Below, piece by piece: positions 25,085 to 33,646 of a stretch of 64,000 bases of DNA. The notes beneath the pieces were generated by a model. The model saw only the letters and a list, made by a program, of their open reading frames with translations. It was not told where the DNA came from and did no database searches. Each line of letters starts with the position of its first letter. Position 1 is the stretch's first letter. Made by a program: the position numbers and the translations under genes. The stretch is taken from positions 124,001 to 188,000 of the forward strand of contig CANJMI010000010.1 of NCBI GenBank assembly GCA_947475525.1, given 5' to 3'. The stretch comes from Polyangiaceae bacterium (GTDB lineage Bacteria; Myxococcota_A; Polyangia; Polyangiales; Polyangiaceae).

Positions 25085-25591
25085 TCAGGGAGCGTGCCGG
25101 GCGGCGATGCGCTTGCGTTGGGCCGCCAAGTCGAGACGTTGCTGGCGGCGTGCCTGAGCTTCCTCGCAGCGTTGCTTCTCGAGGCCTGTCTCGGGCGCAA
25201 GCGCGCGAACCGCGCAAGGCTTGCCTTCGCCGTCCAAGGCGACGAACGTCAGGTAGGCGCTCGCCGCGTGAACGCGTAGGCCGGTGAGCATGTCTTCCGC
25301 CTCGACGCGCACGCCAACTTCCATCGACGTCCGGCCGACGAAGTTCACCATGCCGCGCAGGTTCACCATTTGGCCCTGACGGACTGGCATCACGAAGTCC
25401 AACTGGTCCATCGAGGCGGTCACGACCGCCCGTCGGCAATGACGCTGCGCGCAGAGCGCCGCACAGATGTCGACCCAGGACATGATCGTTCCGCCGAACG
25501 CCGTGCCAAGGGCGTTGGTGTGCTGCGGCAGCACGATCTGATTCATCTCGACGACGGTGTTCGACGGGGCGTTCGGTTCGATCAGGCTCAT
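25085..25591 (-). CDS. Hotdog-fold acyl-CoA thioesterase
   Basis: 168 residues from the ATG at 25591; a longer reading to 25711 enters the SirB1-like gene. It has the YciA/BACH-type hotdog fold: LPQHTNALGTAFGGTIMSWVDICAALCAQRHC (the helix with FGG and the catalytic Asp), followed by VTASMDQLDFVMPVRQGQMVNL and MEVGVRVEAEDM. It would hydrolyse acyl-CoA esters to free fatty acid and CoA. The C-terminus is an extra basic helix. It is on the same strand as the SirB1 gene, 16 nt downstream. Not part of the lipid operon; a link is possible but speculative. Confidence 0.9.
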   Translation of the reverse strand: MSLIEPNAPSNTVVEMNQIVLPQHTNALGTAFGGTIMSWVDICAALCAQRHCRRAVVTASMDQLDFVMPVRQGQMVNLRGMVNFVGRTSMEVGVRVEAEDMLTGLRVHAASAYLTFVALDGEGKPCAVRALAPETGLEKQRCEEAQARRQQRLDLAAQRKRIAARHAP

Positions 25592-25607
25592 GGCGGGGAA
25601 TTGAAAG

Positions 25608-26453
25608 TTAGTTGAGGGGCGGTTCGTTGCGCGTAGCTTCGGTGACGAGCGCCCGAATTTCTTCGGCGTCCTCGGCATCCGGCACGGCGCGCAGATAGGC
25701 GGAAAGGTCAACGCGAGCTGCGCGATGAGCTCCGAGCTGGAGCGCGTGTTTGCCCCGATCGCGGCGATGGTGCGGCTCCCCCGCGACGTCGACCAGCCGG
25801 TCGCAGGCCACGAGCGCCCGAGCGGAATCGCCCCCTCGTTCGTAAACGTGCTTCAAGTTCACGAGCATGCGAACCGCGATGGCCCGCGCATCGACCGGCT
25901 GAAGGTACGAGGCGAGCGCGTCGACATCGAGCGCACCGTCGCGGCTTGCGGAGCGTGCCTGGGCGTCGAAACGCTCGGCGAGGGTTATCAGCTCATCGCG
26001 CGACAAGGCTCTGCCGCCATGAAAAGGGTCGACAAAGTGCCCACGAGCACCTCCCACGCGAACGAGGAAGTGCCCGGGAAAGCCAATGCCTTCGACGGCG
26101 AGACCCACGCGCCGCCCCACCGCCATCATCACCACGGCGAGCGAGATCGGGATCCCTACGCGGCGCACAATGACCTCGTTTAGGTAGCTGTTGCGCGGAT
26201 CGTAATAGCTCTCTTCGTTACCGCGAAACCGGAGCTCGCCGAAGAGTCGAGCGTTCAGGAGTTTGATCTGCGAGTTGAGGCCATTCTCGCGCTTCACGTG
26301 ATCGACTAACGGGGCAGCGAACGCGTCGAGTTCCGCACGCTGCCGCGCGACGTCGAGCCCCGGGTACGCATCGGCGGCGATGGCGAGCGCCACCTCTTCG
26401 ATGAGTGGATCTTCCTCGGCGAGTACCCGGAGAAGGTGACCTCGACTCATCAT
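25608..26453 (-). CDS. SirB1-type transglutaminase-like protein
   Basis: 281 residues from the paired ATGs at 26453/26450 (an AAGGG-type RBS just upstream). The N-terminus is helical with LIEEVALAIAADAYPGLD; the central part matches SirB1/DUF1460-like transglutaminase-core proteins: NSYLNEVIVRRVGIPISLAVVMMAVGRRVGLAVEGIGFPGHFLVRV, HFVDPFHGGRALS. A C-terminal helical repeat region (NLKHVYERGGDSARALVACDRLV) looks TPR-like. The protein is cytoplasmic, with no signal peptide. Family members have a transglutaminase-like fold whose activity is not established. Divergent from the metallo-beta-lactamase-fold gene starting at 26496. Confidence 0.85.
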   Translation of the reverse strand: MMSRGHLLRVLAEEDPLIEEVALAIAADAYPGLDVARQRAELDAFAAPLVDHVKRENGLNSQIKLLNARLFGELRFRGNEESYYDPRNSYLNEVIVRRVGIPISLAVVMMAVGRRVGLAVEGIGFPGHFLVRVGGARGHFVDPFHGGRALSRDELITLAERFDAQARSASRDGALDVDALASYLQPVDARAIAVRMLVNLKHVYERGGDSARALVACDRLVDVAGEPHHRRDRGKHALQLGAHRAARVDLSAYLRAVPDAEDAEEIRALVTEATRNEPPLN

Positions 26454-26495
26454 CCGACCCTTGCACGATTCCTTTCGGTACTGCAACCTCTCCTC

Positions 26496-27578
26496 ATGCG
26501 CGTCGGTGAACCCGTCGATCCAAGGCTTGCGTGGATTCGAACGCTAACGCAGCTCGAAGCCGCACGTGCAGAGTGCCTGCCTGGACGACGCGTGCGCGCT
26601 CTTGGCGAGGCGGGGCGAGCTCTTGGTGACGAGCTTCGAGCGAACGGGCGGGTACTCGGTGTCAAGACGCTCGACAACGCGACGCTCCCCTACCCGACGC
26701 GCTTCGCCTTCAACGGCGCGGTTCCGTTGCCATGGCCGTTCGTCATCATGACCCACCGGACATTGCTCGTCCGCGTCGCCACCGAAGACGGCGTAAAGCA
26801 GCTGCTCTTCAATCCGACCGATAGCGAAGCCGCGCGTAATACGCCCTTTTTTCGCAATCTCACCGCCTCGCTGGCGACGCGCTTTCCGTTTGCCGAGCGG
26901 CTGCTGACGAAGAACGTCGACAGCCTCGAGGTCCAGCTCAGCCGGATTGGCGTCCGGCCCGACGAGATTGACGTTGTCGCCTTCGACCATTTTCACACGC
27001 AAGACCTCCGCTCGATTTTGGGCACAGGGGATGGAGGGCGGTTTCCGAACGCGCTCCTCCTCGCCCCTTCGAGCGAGTGGCGCGAGTGGGACGCGCTTCA
27101 CCCGATGCAGCGCGCCTGGATGATTGAAGACGGCAAGCGTGGAGTGCCGGCGAGCCGCGTCGTTACCTTCGATGAGGACCTGGCGCTCGGCGAAGGGTGC
27201 CTCCTTTTGCGGACGCCGGGGCACACGGTGGGCAACCAGACCCTCTTCGTGCACGGGAAAGAAGGCGTCTTCGGCTGCTCGGAAAACGGCTGCAGCGCAG
27301 ACAATTGGTCGCCAACGGCGTCACGCATCCCCGGCCTGCGTCGGTATGCGACCGACTACGACGTGGAGGTCATTCTCAATTCGAACACGCCCGAGTACGG
27401 CGGCGCCCAGTACGCCTCGATGGTGCTTGAACGCAACGTCGTCGACGCGGTACCTGGGGACCGCGAGCTCGTGCAAATGTTTCCATCGAGCGAGGTTACG
27501 GCGAGCGCCGTGGCCCCACTGATTCGACCGCGCATCGAGTTTGGAAACCGGGACTCGGGCGTATTCGCGGGACCATGA
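26496..27578 (+). CDS. Metallo-beta-lactamase-fold protein
   Basis: 360 residues from the ATG at 26496; an earlier in-frame ATG at 26436 would overlap the divergent SirB1 start. The core MBL signatures are visible: IDVVAFDHFHTQDL (metal-site motif), LLLRTPGHTVGNQTL with a conserved His, CSENGCSADNWS with an Asp, and a C-terminal EVILNSNTPEYGG. The usual HXHXDH motif reads HFHTQD, so the second Asp-His pair that binds the second metal is altered. Substrate is unknown; mono-metal hydrolase or non-enzymatic function are both possible. It converges with the small secreted protein gene at 27604. Confidence 0.78.
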   Translation: MRVGEPVDPRLAWIRTLTQLEAARAECLPGRRVRALGEAGRALGDELRANGRVLGVKTLDNATLPYPTRFAFNGAVPLPWPFVIMTHRTLLVRVATEDGVKQLLFNPTDSEAARNTPFFRNLTASLATRFPFAERLLTKNVDSLEVQLSRIGVRPDEIDVVAFDHFHTQDLRSILGTGDGGRFPNALLLAPSSEWREWDALHPMQRAWMIEDGKRGVPASRVVTFDEDLALGEGCLLLRTPGHTVGNQTLFVHGKEGVFGCSENGCSADNWSPTASRIPGLRRYATDYDVEVILNSNTPEYGGAQYASMVLERNVVDAVPGDRELVQMFPSSEVTASAVAPLIRPRIEFGNRDSGVFAGP

Positions 27579-27603
27579 GGCCGCTCACGCTCCGGCTCGA
27601 ATC

Positions 27604-27999
27604 TCAGCGCTTCGAGAATTTGTAAGCGTAGAGCACGCCCACGGGGTCGTCGGACGGCGTGCCTATCAAGCGATTCTTGAGGAGGCGCTGCACACAGGTC
27701 GCGGCCTCCCCCGTCACTCGCTGCGCCCGCATGACCTCGACGCCTTCGGCGCGCCCGCGGTCTCGGACGAGGAACTGAACATCGAGACGCCCCGAATCCC
27801 CCGTCAGACCGCCATGCACCGCCACGCAATGCGCGACAGCCTCGCGGGTCTTCTCAAGGGCTTCCTCGAGTCCTTCGACTCTACCACCCGTAAGCTTCGC
27901 CTTCGACAGCGCAACCTCGGGGGGCAACGCGGCCTCCTCGGCGGCCGCAGAAACGGCGCCGAGGAGCAGGATTGGAAGAATTAAGAAAGCAATCCGCAT
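27604..27999 (-). CDS. Small secreted protein, AgmX/TonB-C-like
   Basis: 131 residues with a signal peptide ending AVSAAA. The mature part is a short helical EAL..EALEKTREAVAHC stretch followed by a beta-alpha-beta region with C...C (HCVAVHGG, LDVQFLVRDRGRAEGV, AATCVQRLLKNRL). This resembles the C-terminal TonB-like/AgmX module seen in myxobacterial envelope proteins. The same kind of module also appears at the C-terminus of the protein at 35706-36713. It starts 11 nt after pilQ ends, so it is likely the last gene of the pil operon, with a possible role with the secretin (inferred only). Confidence 0.7.
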   Translation of the reverse strand: MRIAFLILPILLLGAVSAAAEEAALPPEVALSKAKLTGGRVEGLEEALEKTREAVAHCVAVHGGLTGDSGRLDVQFLVRDRGRAEGVEVMRAQRVTGEAATCVQRLLKNRLIGTPSDDPVGVLYAYKFSKR

Positions 28000-28010
28000 C
28001 GCCAGAAGCT

Positions 28011-30359
28011 TCAGCGACCGAGCGCTTCGGCGCGGTTCACGATGCGAGGAGTGATGAAGATGACGAGCTCGCCTCGGGAGTCGCTCGCACGACGGCGCTG
28101 GAAGATCACGCCGATGACAGGAATGTCACCAAGGAGGGGAATTTGGTCGACGTTGCGGCCGGTGTTGCGCGTGTAGATGCCACCGATAACCGCCGTGTGA
28201 CCGTCGCGAACGATGAGGTCGGTCTCGGCCTCGCGACGCAAGATCGTGGGATCGCCGCGAGCCGACGTTTGGTTGAAGTCGGGCTCGTCTCGGTTCACGC
28301 GAACGTGCATCGAGACGCTGCCGTCTGCCGTGACGTGCGGGATGACGAGGAGCTGCAAGCGCGCCTCTTGGAAGACGGTCTGCACGCCTTGCGCGCTGAC
28401 CTGTGAGAACGGAATCAACGTGCCTGTGACGATGCGCGCTTCGTGATTGTCGAGGGCGAGAATGCGCGGGCTCGAGACGACGCGAAGCATGCCGTTCGTT
28501 TCGGCCGCCGAGAGGCGCACCGCGAGATTCACGGTGTTGTCGATCGAGCCAAGCGTGAGGCCGAGAGCACCACCCGCGCCGGTACCGACGGTGGCAGGCA
28601 GATTGATAGCGAAGTTCGGGTTCGAGACCGTGTTGACCCTCGGCGAGAGGCCGGCCGTCGGGGTGTTCGCGTCGCTCGCGCCACCGACGATTCCGATGGA
28701 AGACGGGAACGCCGTCCCGGTCTCGTTGCCCGTGCCTGGACTGAAGGCGACATCGCCGCCCCACTGGATGCCGACGTCGCGCTTGAAGGTGCTGGTCGCC
28801 TCGACGATGCGCGCTTCGATCAACACCTGGGGAGTCTGCGTGTCGAGGGCTCGGATCAGCTCCTCGATGCGGTTCAAGTTACCGGCAACATCCTGCGCGA
28901 CAATCACGTTGGTGCGAGGGTCAACGGTCAGCGAGCCGCGCGGAGACACCATCTCCTTCGCACGGGCAGCCATGTCGGCGGCTGTCGCGTACGAAACCGG
29001 GATGAGTCGAACCTCGAGCGGCTCGAGCAACAGGCGGCTTCGGAGCTCCTTTATTTTGAGTTCGCGTTCCTGAGCGAGATCGGCGGCGAGCGCGATGCGC
29101 ACGATGTTGCCGCGTCGCTCCATTCCAAGCTTTTTCGCTCGCAAAATCGTCTCGAGGGCATCATCCCACGGGACATTCTTCATGCGAATCGTGACGTTGC
29201 CTGCCACGTTGTCGGCCGCAACGATGTTGACGTTGCCGACGTCGGCGAGGATGCGAAAGACATTGTGAATGTCCGCGTCCTTGAGGTCGAGATCGACGCG
29301 GCGGGTTGCCGAGCGCGTGCGCTGTTCGTCGACTTGCATTGGGGTCGTCGGGAATGCACCTGCGCGATCGGGCTCACTCTTCCATTCGGAAGCGTCCGCA
29401 GAAGCGGCGGCAGTCGGGTCGTTCGCGACCGCAGTTCCGAACGGAACGCTCGTCATGACGGGTTCGCTTCCGAGCGTCTTGGTGCGCCTTGCGATGCCAC
29501 CGTCTGGCGCCACGCCGGTCAGGCTCGGGGCGTGACGCCCCTTCGCGAACACGTAGTGCAGCGCGCTGCCTTGCTTCACGACGACACCCGTCGCGTGGGC
29601 ATCGTGGTCGACGTCGATCACGACCTTCCCGTCCTTGCGATACGTGCTAACCGCGTGAACGACACCACCGAAGGCACCCACGTCGAGCGTACGCACAAGA
29701 GCCGTCGGCACGGCCGTGGCATCCAACTCGAGAACCGAGCGGGTCGGGGAGCGGCCGTAAGTCAAAAAGGCTGGTGTTCCGCCGAGCTCGATCACGACTC
29801 GATCTTGAACTTCACCCCGGTCGAAGCGCACGTCGCGCAACTGCACAAGGGACGCAGCGGCCGTGGGGGTGGCCGCGGGCACAGCCGACGGCGCCAACGT
29901 AGGGCCCGTCTTCTCCGCCGGCGAAAGCTGGGCCCGAAGGCCTTCCTTCGTTGTGGTGATGCGATAGCTCGCGGGCTTCATCAACTGAATCAGCACGCGC
30001 GTAGTGGAGACGCCGTCGACTTGAAAGGCCTGGGTCATGACCCCGCCGACGACCCCGCGAACGTCCGTAATCGCAGCCTCGGCCGCGCTTACGGTGGCAT
30101 CGCGGATGTCGATCGTGATGCGACGACCGTCACGGCCGACGTGTGCCGTAAAGTCGGGCTCGCAATCGCTCCGTACGATGACCTCACTTCCACCATCCGG
30201 CAGTTCGAGTAATTTTACGGCGGAGATGAGGCACGTAGGTGCACCTGCGCTCGCGTTCGTACTGAGGGTCGCGCACATCAGCATCAGCGCAACTAGGAGC
30301 GCGCCACGCACCACGCCCACGCTCCCCATTCGCATTGTTCCGACGGCTTCAGGACGCAT
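28011..30359 (-). CDS. pilQ: Type IV pilus secretin
   Basis: 782 residues from the ATG at 30359; a TTG at 30386 and an ATG at 30335 are alternatives. A signal peptide is followed by two AMIN-type beta domains (about residues 35-140 and 170-260) that anchor secretins to peptidoglycan, a linker, an STN/N0 domain (VDLDLKDADIHNVFRILADVGN), a secretin N1/NolW domain with LEVRLIPVSYA...LIRALDTQTPQVLIEARIVE, and the C-terminal secretin domain with VVSSPRILALDN, LIPFSQVSAQGV and VIGGIYTRNTGRNVDQIPLLGDIPVIG. It forms the outer-membrane pore through which the pilus extends. It closes the pilM-N-O-P-Q operon. Identity is certain. Confidence 0.95.
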   Translation of the reverse strand: MRPEAVGTMRMGSVGVVRGALLVALMLMCATLSTNASAGAPTCLISAVKLLELPDGGSEVIVRSDCEPDFTAHVGRDGRRITIDIRDATVSAAEAAITDVRGVVGGVMTQAFQVDGVSTTRVLIQLMKPASYRITTTKEGLRAQLSPAEKTGPTLAPSAVPAATPTAAASLVQLRDVRFDRGEVQDRVVIELGGTPAFLTYGRSPTRSVLELDATAVPTALVRTLDVGAFGGVVHAVSTYRKDGKVVIDVDHDAHATGVVVKQGSALHYVFAKGRHAPSLTGVAPDGGIARRTKTLGSEPVMTSVPFGTAVANDPTAAASADASEWKSEPDRAGAFPTTPMQVDEQRTRSATRRVDLDLKDADIHNVFRILADVGNVNIVAADNVAGNVTIRMKNVPWDDALETILRAKKLGMERRGNIVRIALAADLAQERELKIKELRSRLLLEPLEVRLIPVSYATAADMAARAKEMVSPRGSLTVDPRTNVIVAQDVAGNLNRIEELIRALDTQTPQVLIEARIVEATSTFKRDVGIQWGGDVAFSPGTGNETGTAFPSSIGIVGGASDANTPTAGLSPRVNTVSNPNFAINLPATVGTGAGGALGLTLGSIDNTVNLAVRLSAAETNGMLRVVSSPRILALDNHEARIVTGTLIPFSQVSAQGVQTVFQEARLQLLVIPHVTADGSVSMHVRVNRDEPDFNQTSARGDPTILRREAETDLIVRDGHTAVIGGIYTRNTGRNVDQIPLLGDIPVIGVIFQRRRASDSRGELVIFITPRIVNRAEALGR

Positions 30360-30434
30360 ACGGTTTGGACGATAGTGGCGAGGCAAGACGTGGGCCTAAT
30401 TACTGGTGTCCGAAGCCGCGCGGGCAGGCGCGAG

Positions 30435-31061
30435 TCAGGAGCCGCCGTGACTTGCGCCCGCGGGGTAGAGCGGCAGCACGCGCGTCGTGCGAGCGATCTG
30501 CGGACGCGCGGTGTCTTCGCGTACGAAGACGATGTCGTCGGGGCGGATCCGGTCAACCTTCCAGTTGACGGGGATCTCTTGATTCTCGCTGCCCCCAAGG
30601 CTCACGAGCTCCGCCCTTCCGACGAAGTCCCCGGTAAACAGGATCCAACCGTAGCCCTTCGGATCGACCAGCATCGCCCGGTCTTTCGAGCGCGTGATGA
30701 TGGCCACCAGCTTGAGCTCGTCGAGCGCAAACATCGACGCTTTCACTTTGCGGCCAATTTCGCGACTGACGTCATCGACCGGCCGGATGAACACGCTCGA
30801 GTACTCCCGGTACGGGTCGCGGGACTCGTCGGACTCGATGAAGTCCGCTTCGGAAAAGGCCACCGGCGGCGGTTCCCCAGACTTGCCTGCCTTGCCGTCG
30901 GCCGAGCCCGAGGCTGCCGGCGCTGAGTTGCCAGCGTTTTCATTGGGCATCGCGACCTCTTCGGCGCAACCAACGGAAAGCAGGACGAGCATCATCGAGA
31001 GGGTCTGGCGTCGCGGGGCTGAACCCGCTCGACGAAAAAGATCCGAGGACAGCGGGCTCAT
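30435..31061 (-). CDS. pilP: Type IV pilus assembly lipoprotein
   Basis: 208 residues, an inner-membrane lipoprotein (VLLSVGC, lipid cysteine C32). After a long acidic/Gly linker, the C-terminal beta domain is PilP-like: MFALDELKLVAIITRSKDRAMLVDPKGYGWIL, DFVGRAELVSL, PDDIVFVRED. PilP links the PilNO complex to the secretin PilQ. The ATG at 31061 overlaps the upstream pilO stop by 4 nt. The order pilM-N-O-P-Q matches the usual alignment-subcomplex operon. Confidence 0.93.
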   Translation of the reverse strand: MSPLSSDLFRRAGSAPRRQTLSMMLVLLSVGCAEEVAMPNENAGNSAPAASGSADGKAGKSGEPPPVAFSEADFIESDESRDPYREYSSVFIRPVDDVSREIGRKVKASMFALDELKLVAIITRSKDRAMLVDPKGYGWILFTGDFVGRAELVSLGGSENQEIPVNWKVDRIRPDDIVFVREDTARPQIARTTRVLPLYPAGASHGGS

Positions 31062-31756
31062 TCTTTCTTCTCCTCAGCTGCGGGCGGCGCCGCGCCGTGC
31101 TCACCCTCGGGCGGTGGCGCACCTTCGGCGGCTTGACGGCGCTTCTTGCCCTTTTCATTCTTCGCCAGCGCGCGGAAGGCCGTCGCGAGGCACTCGACCG
31201 TGACCATCGTGCCCTTGTCCTCCGAACTTGCCTTCGCCTCGGCGCCGCCATCCTTCACGTGGACGGTGATGTTTTCCATGTTGATGATCCGGTCGACCAT
31301 TCCGATGCCGTGGAAAAACTTCGCGACTTGGTGGAACTTGCCCTCGAGCTTCAGCTGCATCGGAACGCGGGCGTAAAACTCTTCTTTCTGTTCTTCGCCA
31401 GGAGCCCAGCTTGCGAGCGTGGCCCCCGAGATCGTCGCGACGCTCTGGATCGTGGAGAGAAAGGTCGGCATCTCTGCGTCATCCGGCAGGACCTTCTTCT
31501 GCTTGCGTGCAAGCGCTTCGAGGCGCGCCTTCTCAGCGAGGTCTTTGTTGTACTCACGCTTCGCCGCTTCCGCGTCGTTCAGCTTCGCCTGCTGCTCTTC
31601 GAGCTCGGTCGCTTTCGTCGCGAGTTCGCTCGAGACGTCGCCGAAGAGGACGAAGAAATACGCACCGGCGAGGACGACGACGAACCCGATTCCAATCGCG
31701 AGCTTGATAGCGATCGACAGCTCGCCGATTCGCCCTTTGAGCTTGAGCGAGGCCAT
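31058..31756 (-). CDS. pilO: Type IV pilus inner-membrane protein
   Basis: 232 residues. One transmembrane helix near residues 17-37 (AIKLAIGIGFVVVLAGAYFFVLF) is followed by a long coiled coil (ELEEQQAKLNDAEAAKREYNKDL) and a periplasmic ferredoxin-like domain (FLSTIQSVATISGATLASW, MQLKLEGKFHQVAKFFHGIGMVDRIINMENI), as in PilO. It forms the PilNO alignment complex. The extended C-terminal tail is rich in Lys, Glu and Pro. The start ATG overlaps the pilN stop by one base (TGATG). Confidence 0.94.
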   Translation of the reverse strand: MASLKLKGRIGELSIAIKLAIGIGFVVVLAGAYFFVLFGDVSSELATKATELEEQQAKLNDAEAAKREYNKDLAEKARLEALARKQKKVLPDDAEMPTFLSTIQSVATISGATLASWAPGEEQKEEFYARVPMQLKLEGKFHQVAKFFHGIGMVDRIINMENITVHVKDGGAEAKASSEDKGTMVTVECLATAFRALAKNEKGKKRRQAAEGAPPPEGEHGAAPPAAEEKKE

Positions 31757-32403
31757 CAGTATTTGACCTTCACTTCGAGAGCGAATTTGACCATGTCGAG
31801 CTTCGTCGTGCCTTCACCCGAGCGATCCTGCGAGCCCTCTTTCAGCTTCACTTCGTGGAAGTAGCGCGAGAGCTTGAGGCGCTGAGCGAATTCGTAAACG
31901 TCACCGCCGTCACGCGCGAGTCCTTCGATCGTGACGACACGCTCTTGCTCCGCGTAAGTCGTAAGCCAAACGCGGCGTGGGTCCCAGCCGGGGTTGAAAA
32001 CGGCCAGCGGATTATCTAGCTTTTGCTGGTCCAATTGCTCCTGATCGACCGTCGGCCCTTTGCCTTTGGTGAGGACGTGCGAGAGCTCGAGCAGCGCACT
32101 CGTCGGCCCTTTGCGTGCGAGATTGAGCTTGTTGATGGCGTCCTGACGAGCACGCATCACGCCGAGGTCCTTCTTCAACTGATCGTGATTCTTCACGAGC
32201 TCGTTGATGTCGTTTACCTGAGTTGCGAGCTGCTCGACTTTTCCGACAGCCACCGCCACCTCATCGAGCTTCGTCTGGTGGAAGAAGAATAGGCCGATTA
32301 TCTCGAGGACGACGGCAGCCATCACGAGGAGGAGCCAGCGTTGTCCCCCCTCGGTGGAAGAGCGTCGCTCGATCGCGTTCGGGAGTAGATTTACGCGAAT
32401 CAC
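31756..32403 (-). CDS. pilN: Type IV pilus inner-membrane protein
   Basis: 215 residues from a GTG start overlapping the pilM stop by 4 nt. The N-terminus carries the PilN motif MIRVNLLPNAIERR, the peptide that docks into PilM. One transmembrane helix (WLLLVMAAVVLEIIGLFFF) precedes a coiled coil and a small periplasmic domain (QERVVTIEGLARDGGDVYEFAQRLKLSRYFHEVKL). With PilO it forms the inner-membrane platform of the pilus alignment complex. Confident. Confidence 0.95.
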   Translation of the reverse strand: MIRVNLLPNAIERRSSTEGGQRWLLLVMAAVVLEIIGLFFFHQTKLDEVAVAVGKVEQLATQVNDINELVKNHDQLKKDLGVMRARQDAINKLNLARKGPTSALLELSHVLTKGKGPTVDQEQLDQQKLDNPLAVFNPGWDPRRVWLTTYAEQERVVTIEGLARDGGDVYEFAQRLKLSRYFHEVKLKEGSQDRSGEGTTKLDMVKFALEVKVKY

Positions 32404-33461
32404 GCCCGCTTCTCCTTTGATTTACGCATCGCGAGCCCGAGCGCCACGGAGAGCTGTGAGGCTCGTGGAGCGAGGGCTTGCTGGTCGATTTCTTTTTCGA
32501 TCGGGATGCGCTCGAGGGGCTGCATCACCTCGGCCGGAACAGGCGAGCGTCGCTCGATCGCGTTGACGAGTTGGGGCAGATTGGCGGTGCCTCCCGTGAG
32601 AAATATTCGCGAGATTCGCTCTTCGCCGCTCGTCGCGAGAAAGAAGTCGAGTGAGCGCTGGATTTCCCCAGCCAAGGTGTCGCACGCCGAGTCGATCACC
32701 TGGAAGACCTTCGGAGGCAGCACACCCGCCGATTGAGGCTGAGACGCCTGGATTTTCATATCCTCGGCCTGCTCGAAGGGCACGCCCACTTGCTTCACGA
32801 TCTGCTCGGTGAAAAAATTTCCGCCGTTCGTGATGTCACGAGTGAAGGCGCTCGCACCGCGAGAGACGACGTTGATCGAAGCCTGGGTTGCGCCCACGTT
32901 GATGATCGCGAAGGTCTGGTCGGGCGCGAGTCCGCGGTTGTATTCGAATAGGTTCTGAATCGTGAAGGCGTCGATATCGACGACCATCGGCTTTAGCTTT
33001 GCTTGCTTCGCGATCTGAACATAATCATTGATCTCATCGCGCTTTGCCGCGACGAGGAGGAGGTCCATTTGTCCCGCATCGGCACGGCGGCGGAGGACCT
33101 CGTAGTCCACGTTCACGTCCTTGATATCGAATGGAATGTGGTTCTCGGCTTCCCACTGGATCTGCTCGTCCAGCTCAGCCGTGGTCATGATCGGCACGGT
33201 GATCTTGCGACTGATGACGGATTGACCGCTGACGCTGAGCGCGACCTCGCGTTGCTTGATTTTCGCGTCAGCGAACGCACGACGTAGCCCATCGACGACG
33301 GCCTGCGAGTTCATCACGTGGCGGTCGACGATGGTCTGCGGCTCGAGCGCGCAATACCCCATCCGAAAGAGCGAGAGCCCTTTCCGAGTTTCTTTCAACT
33401 GAACGACTTTGATCGAAGTGGCGCCGATGTCGACGCCAACGAGCGGCTTGCCCTCCGACAT
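32400..33461 (-). CDS. pilM: Type IV pilus assembly ATPase-like protein
   Basis: 353 residues. The ATG at 33461 is selected by a strong GGAGGAGG ribosome-binding site; the longer reading to 33605 lacks it. An actin-like (FtsA-like) protein: VGVDIGATSIKVVQLK is the phosphate-1 loop, with VDIDAFTIQNLFEYN, INVGATQASINVVSRG and RIFLTGGTANLPQLVNAIERR as further hallmarks. PilM is cytoplasmic, binds ATP and the PilN tail. It is the first gene of the operon, transcribed leftward from the 185-bp divergent region shared with the LysM-peptidase gene. Confidence 0.95.
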   Translation of the reverse strand: MSEGKPLVGVDIGATSIKVVQLKETRKGLSLFRMGYCALEPQTIVDRHVMNSQAVVDGLRRAFADAKIKQREVALSVSGQSVISRKITVPIMTTAELDEQIQWEAENHIPFDIKDVNVDYEVLRRRADAGQMDLLLVAAKRDEINDYVQIAKQAKLKPMVVDIDAFTIQNLFEYNRGLAPDQTFAIINVGATQASINVVSRGASAFTRDITNGGNFFTEQIVKQVGVPFEQAEDMKIQASQPQSAGVLPPKVFQVIDSACDTLAGEIQRSLDFFLATSGEERISRIFLTGGTANLPQLVNAIERRSPVPAEVMQPLERIPIEKEIDQQALAPRASQLSVALGLAMRKSKEKRA

Positions 33462-33646
33462 GGCGGGTCCTCCTCCGGGGCTCAGCACATCCTTTGGGAG
33501 TGCTACCCACGAAGTTTGGCACCAGACCGGGTCATCGGGCAAAATCCACGACGCGAGTGACGCAGATTCAGTGGTAAAACTGCTCCTGCGCCGCGCGCGC
33601 CGCATCCGGTGCCATGCCTTTCTCCCCTGGCCCGTCTTAGAACCGT

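Noticed and set aside
23415..25157. Long open frame (580 codons) on the plus strand opposite the barrel protein
   Set aside because: No recognisable motif and highly charged composition; the minus strand has a signal peptide and a barrel ending in Phe.
28443..30212. Long open frame (589 codons) opposite pilQ
   Set aside because: Antisense shadow of an unmistakable secretin.
33462..33646. Sigma-54 or sigma-70 promoter for the pil operon
   Set aside because: Searched by eye on both strands; no GG-N10-GC or -35/-10 pair was convincing.
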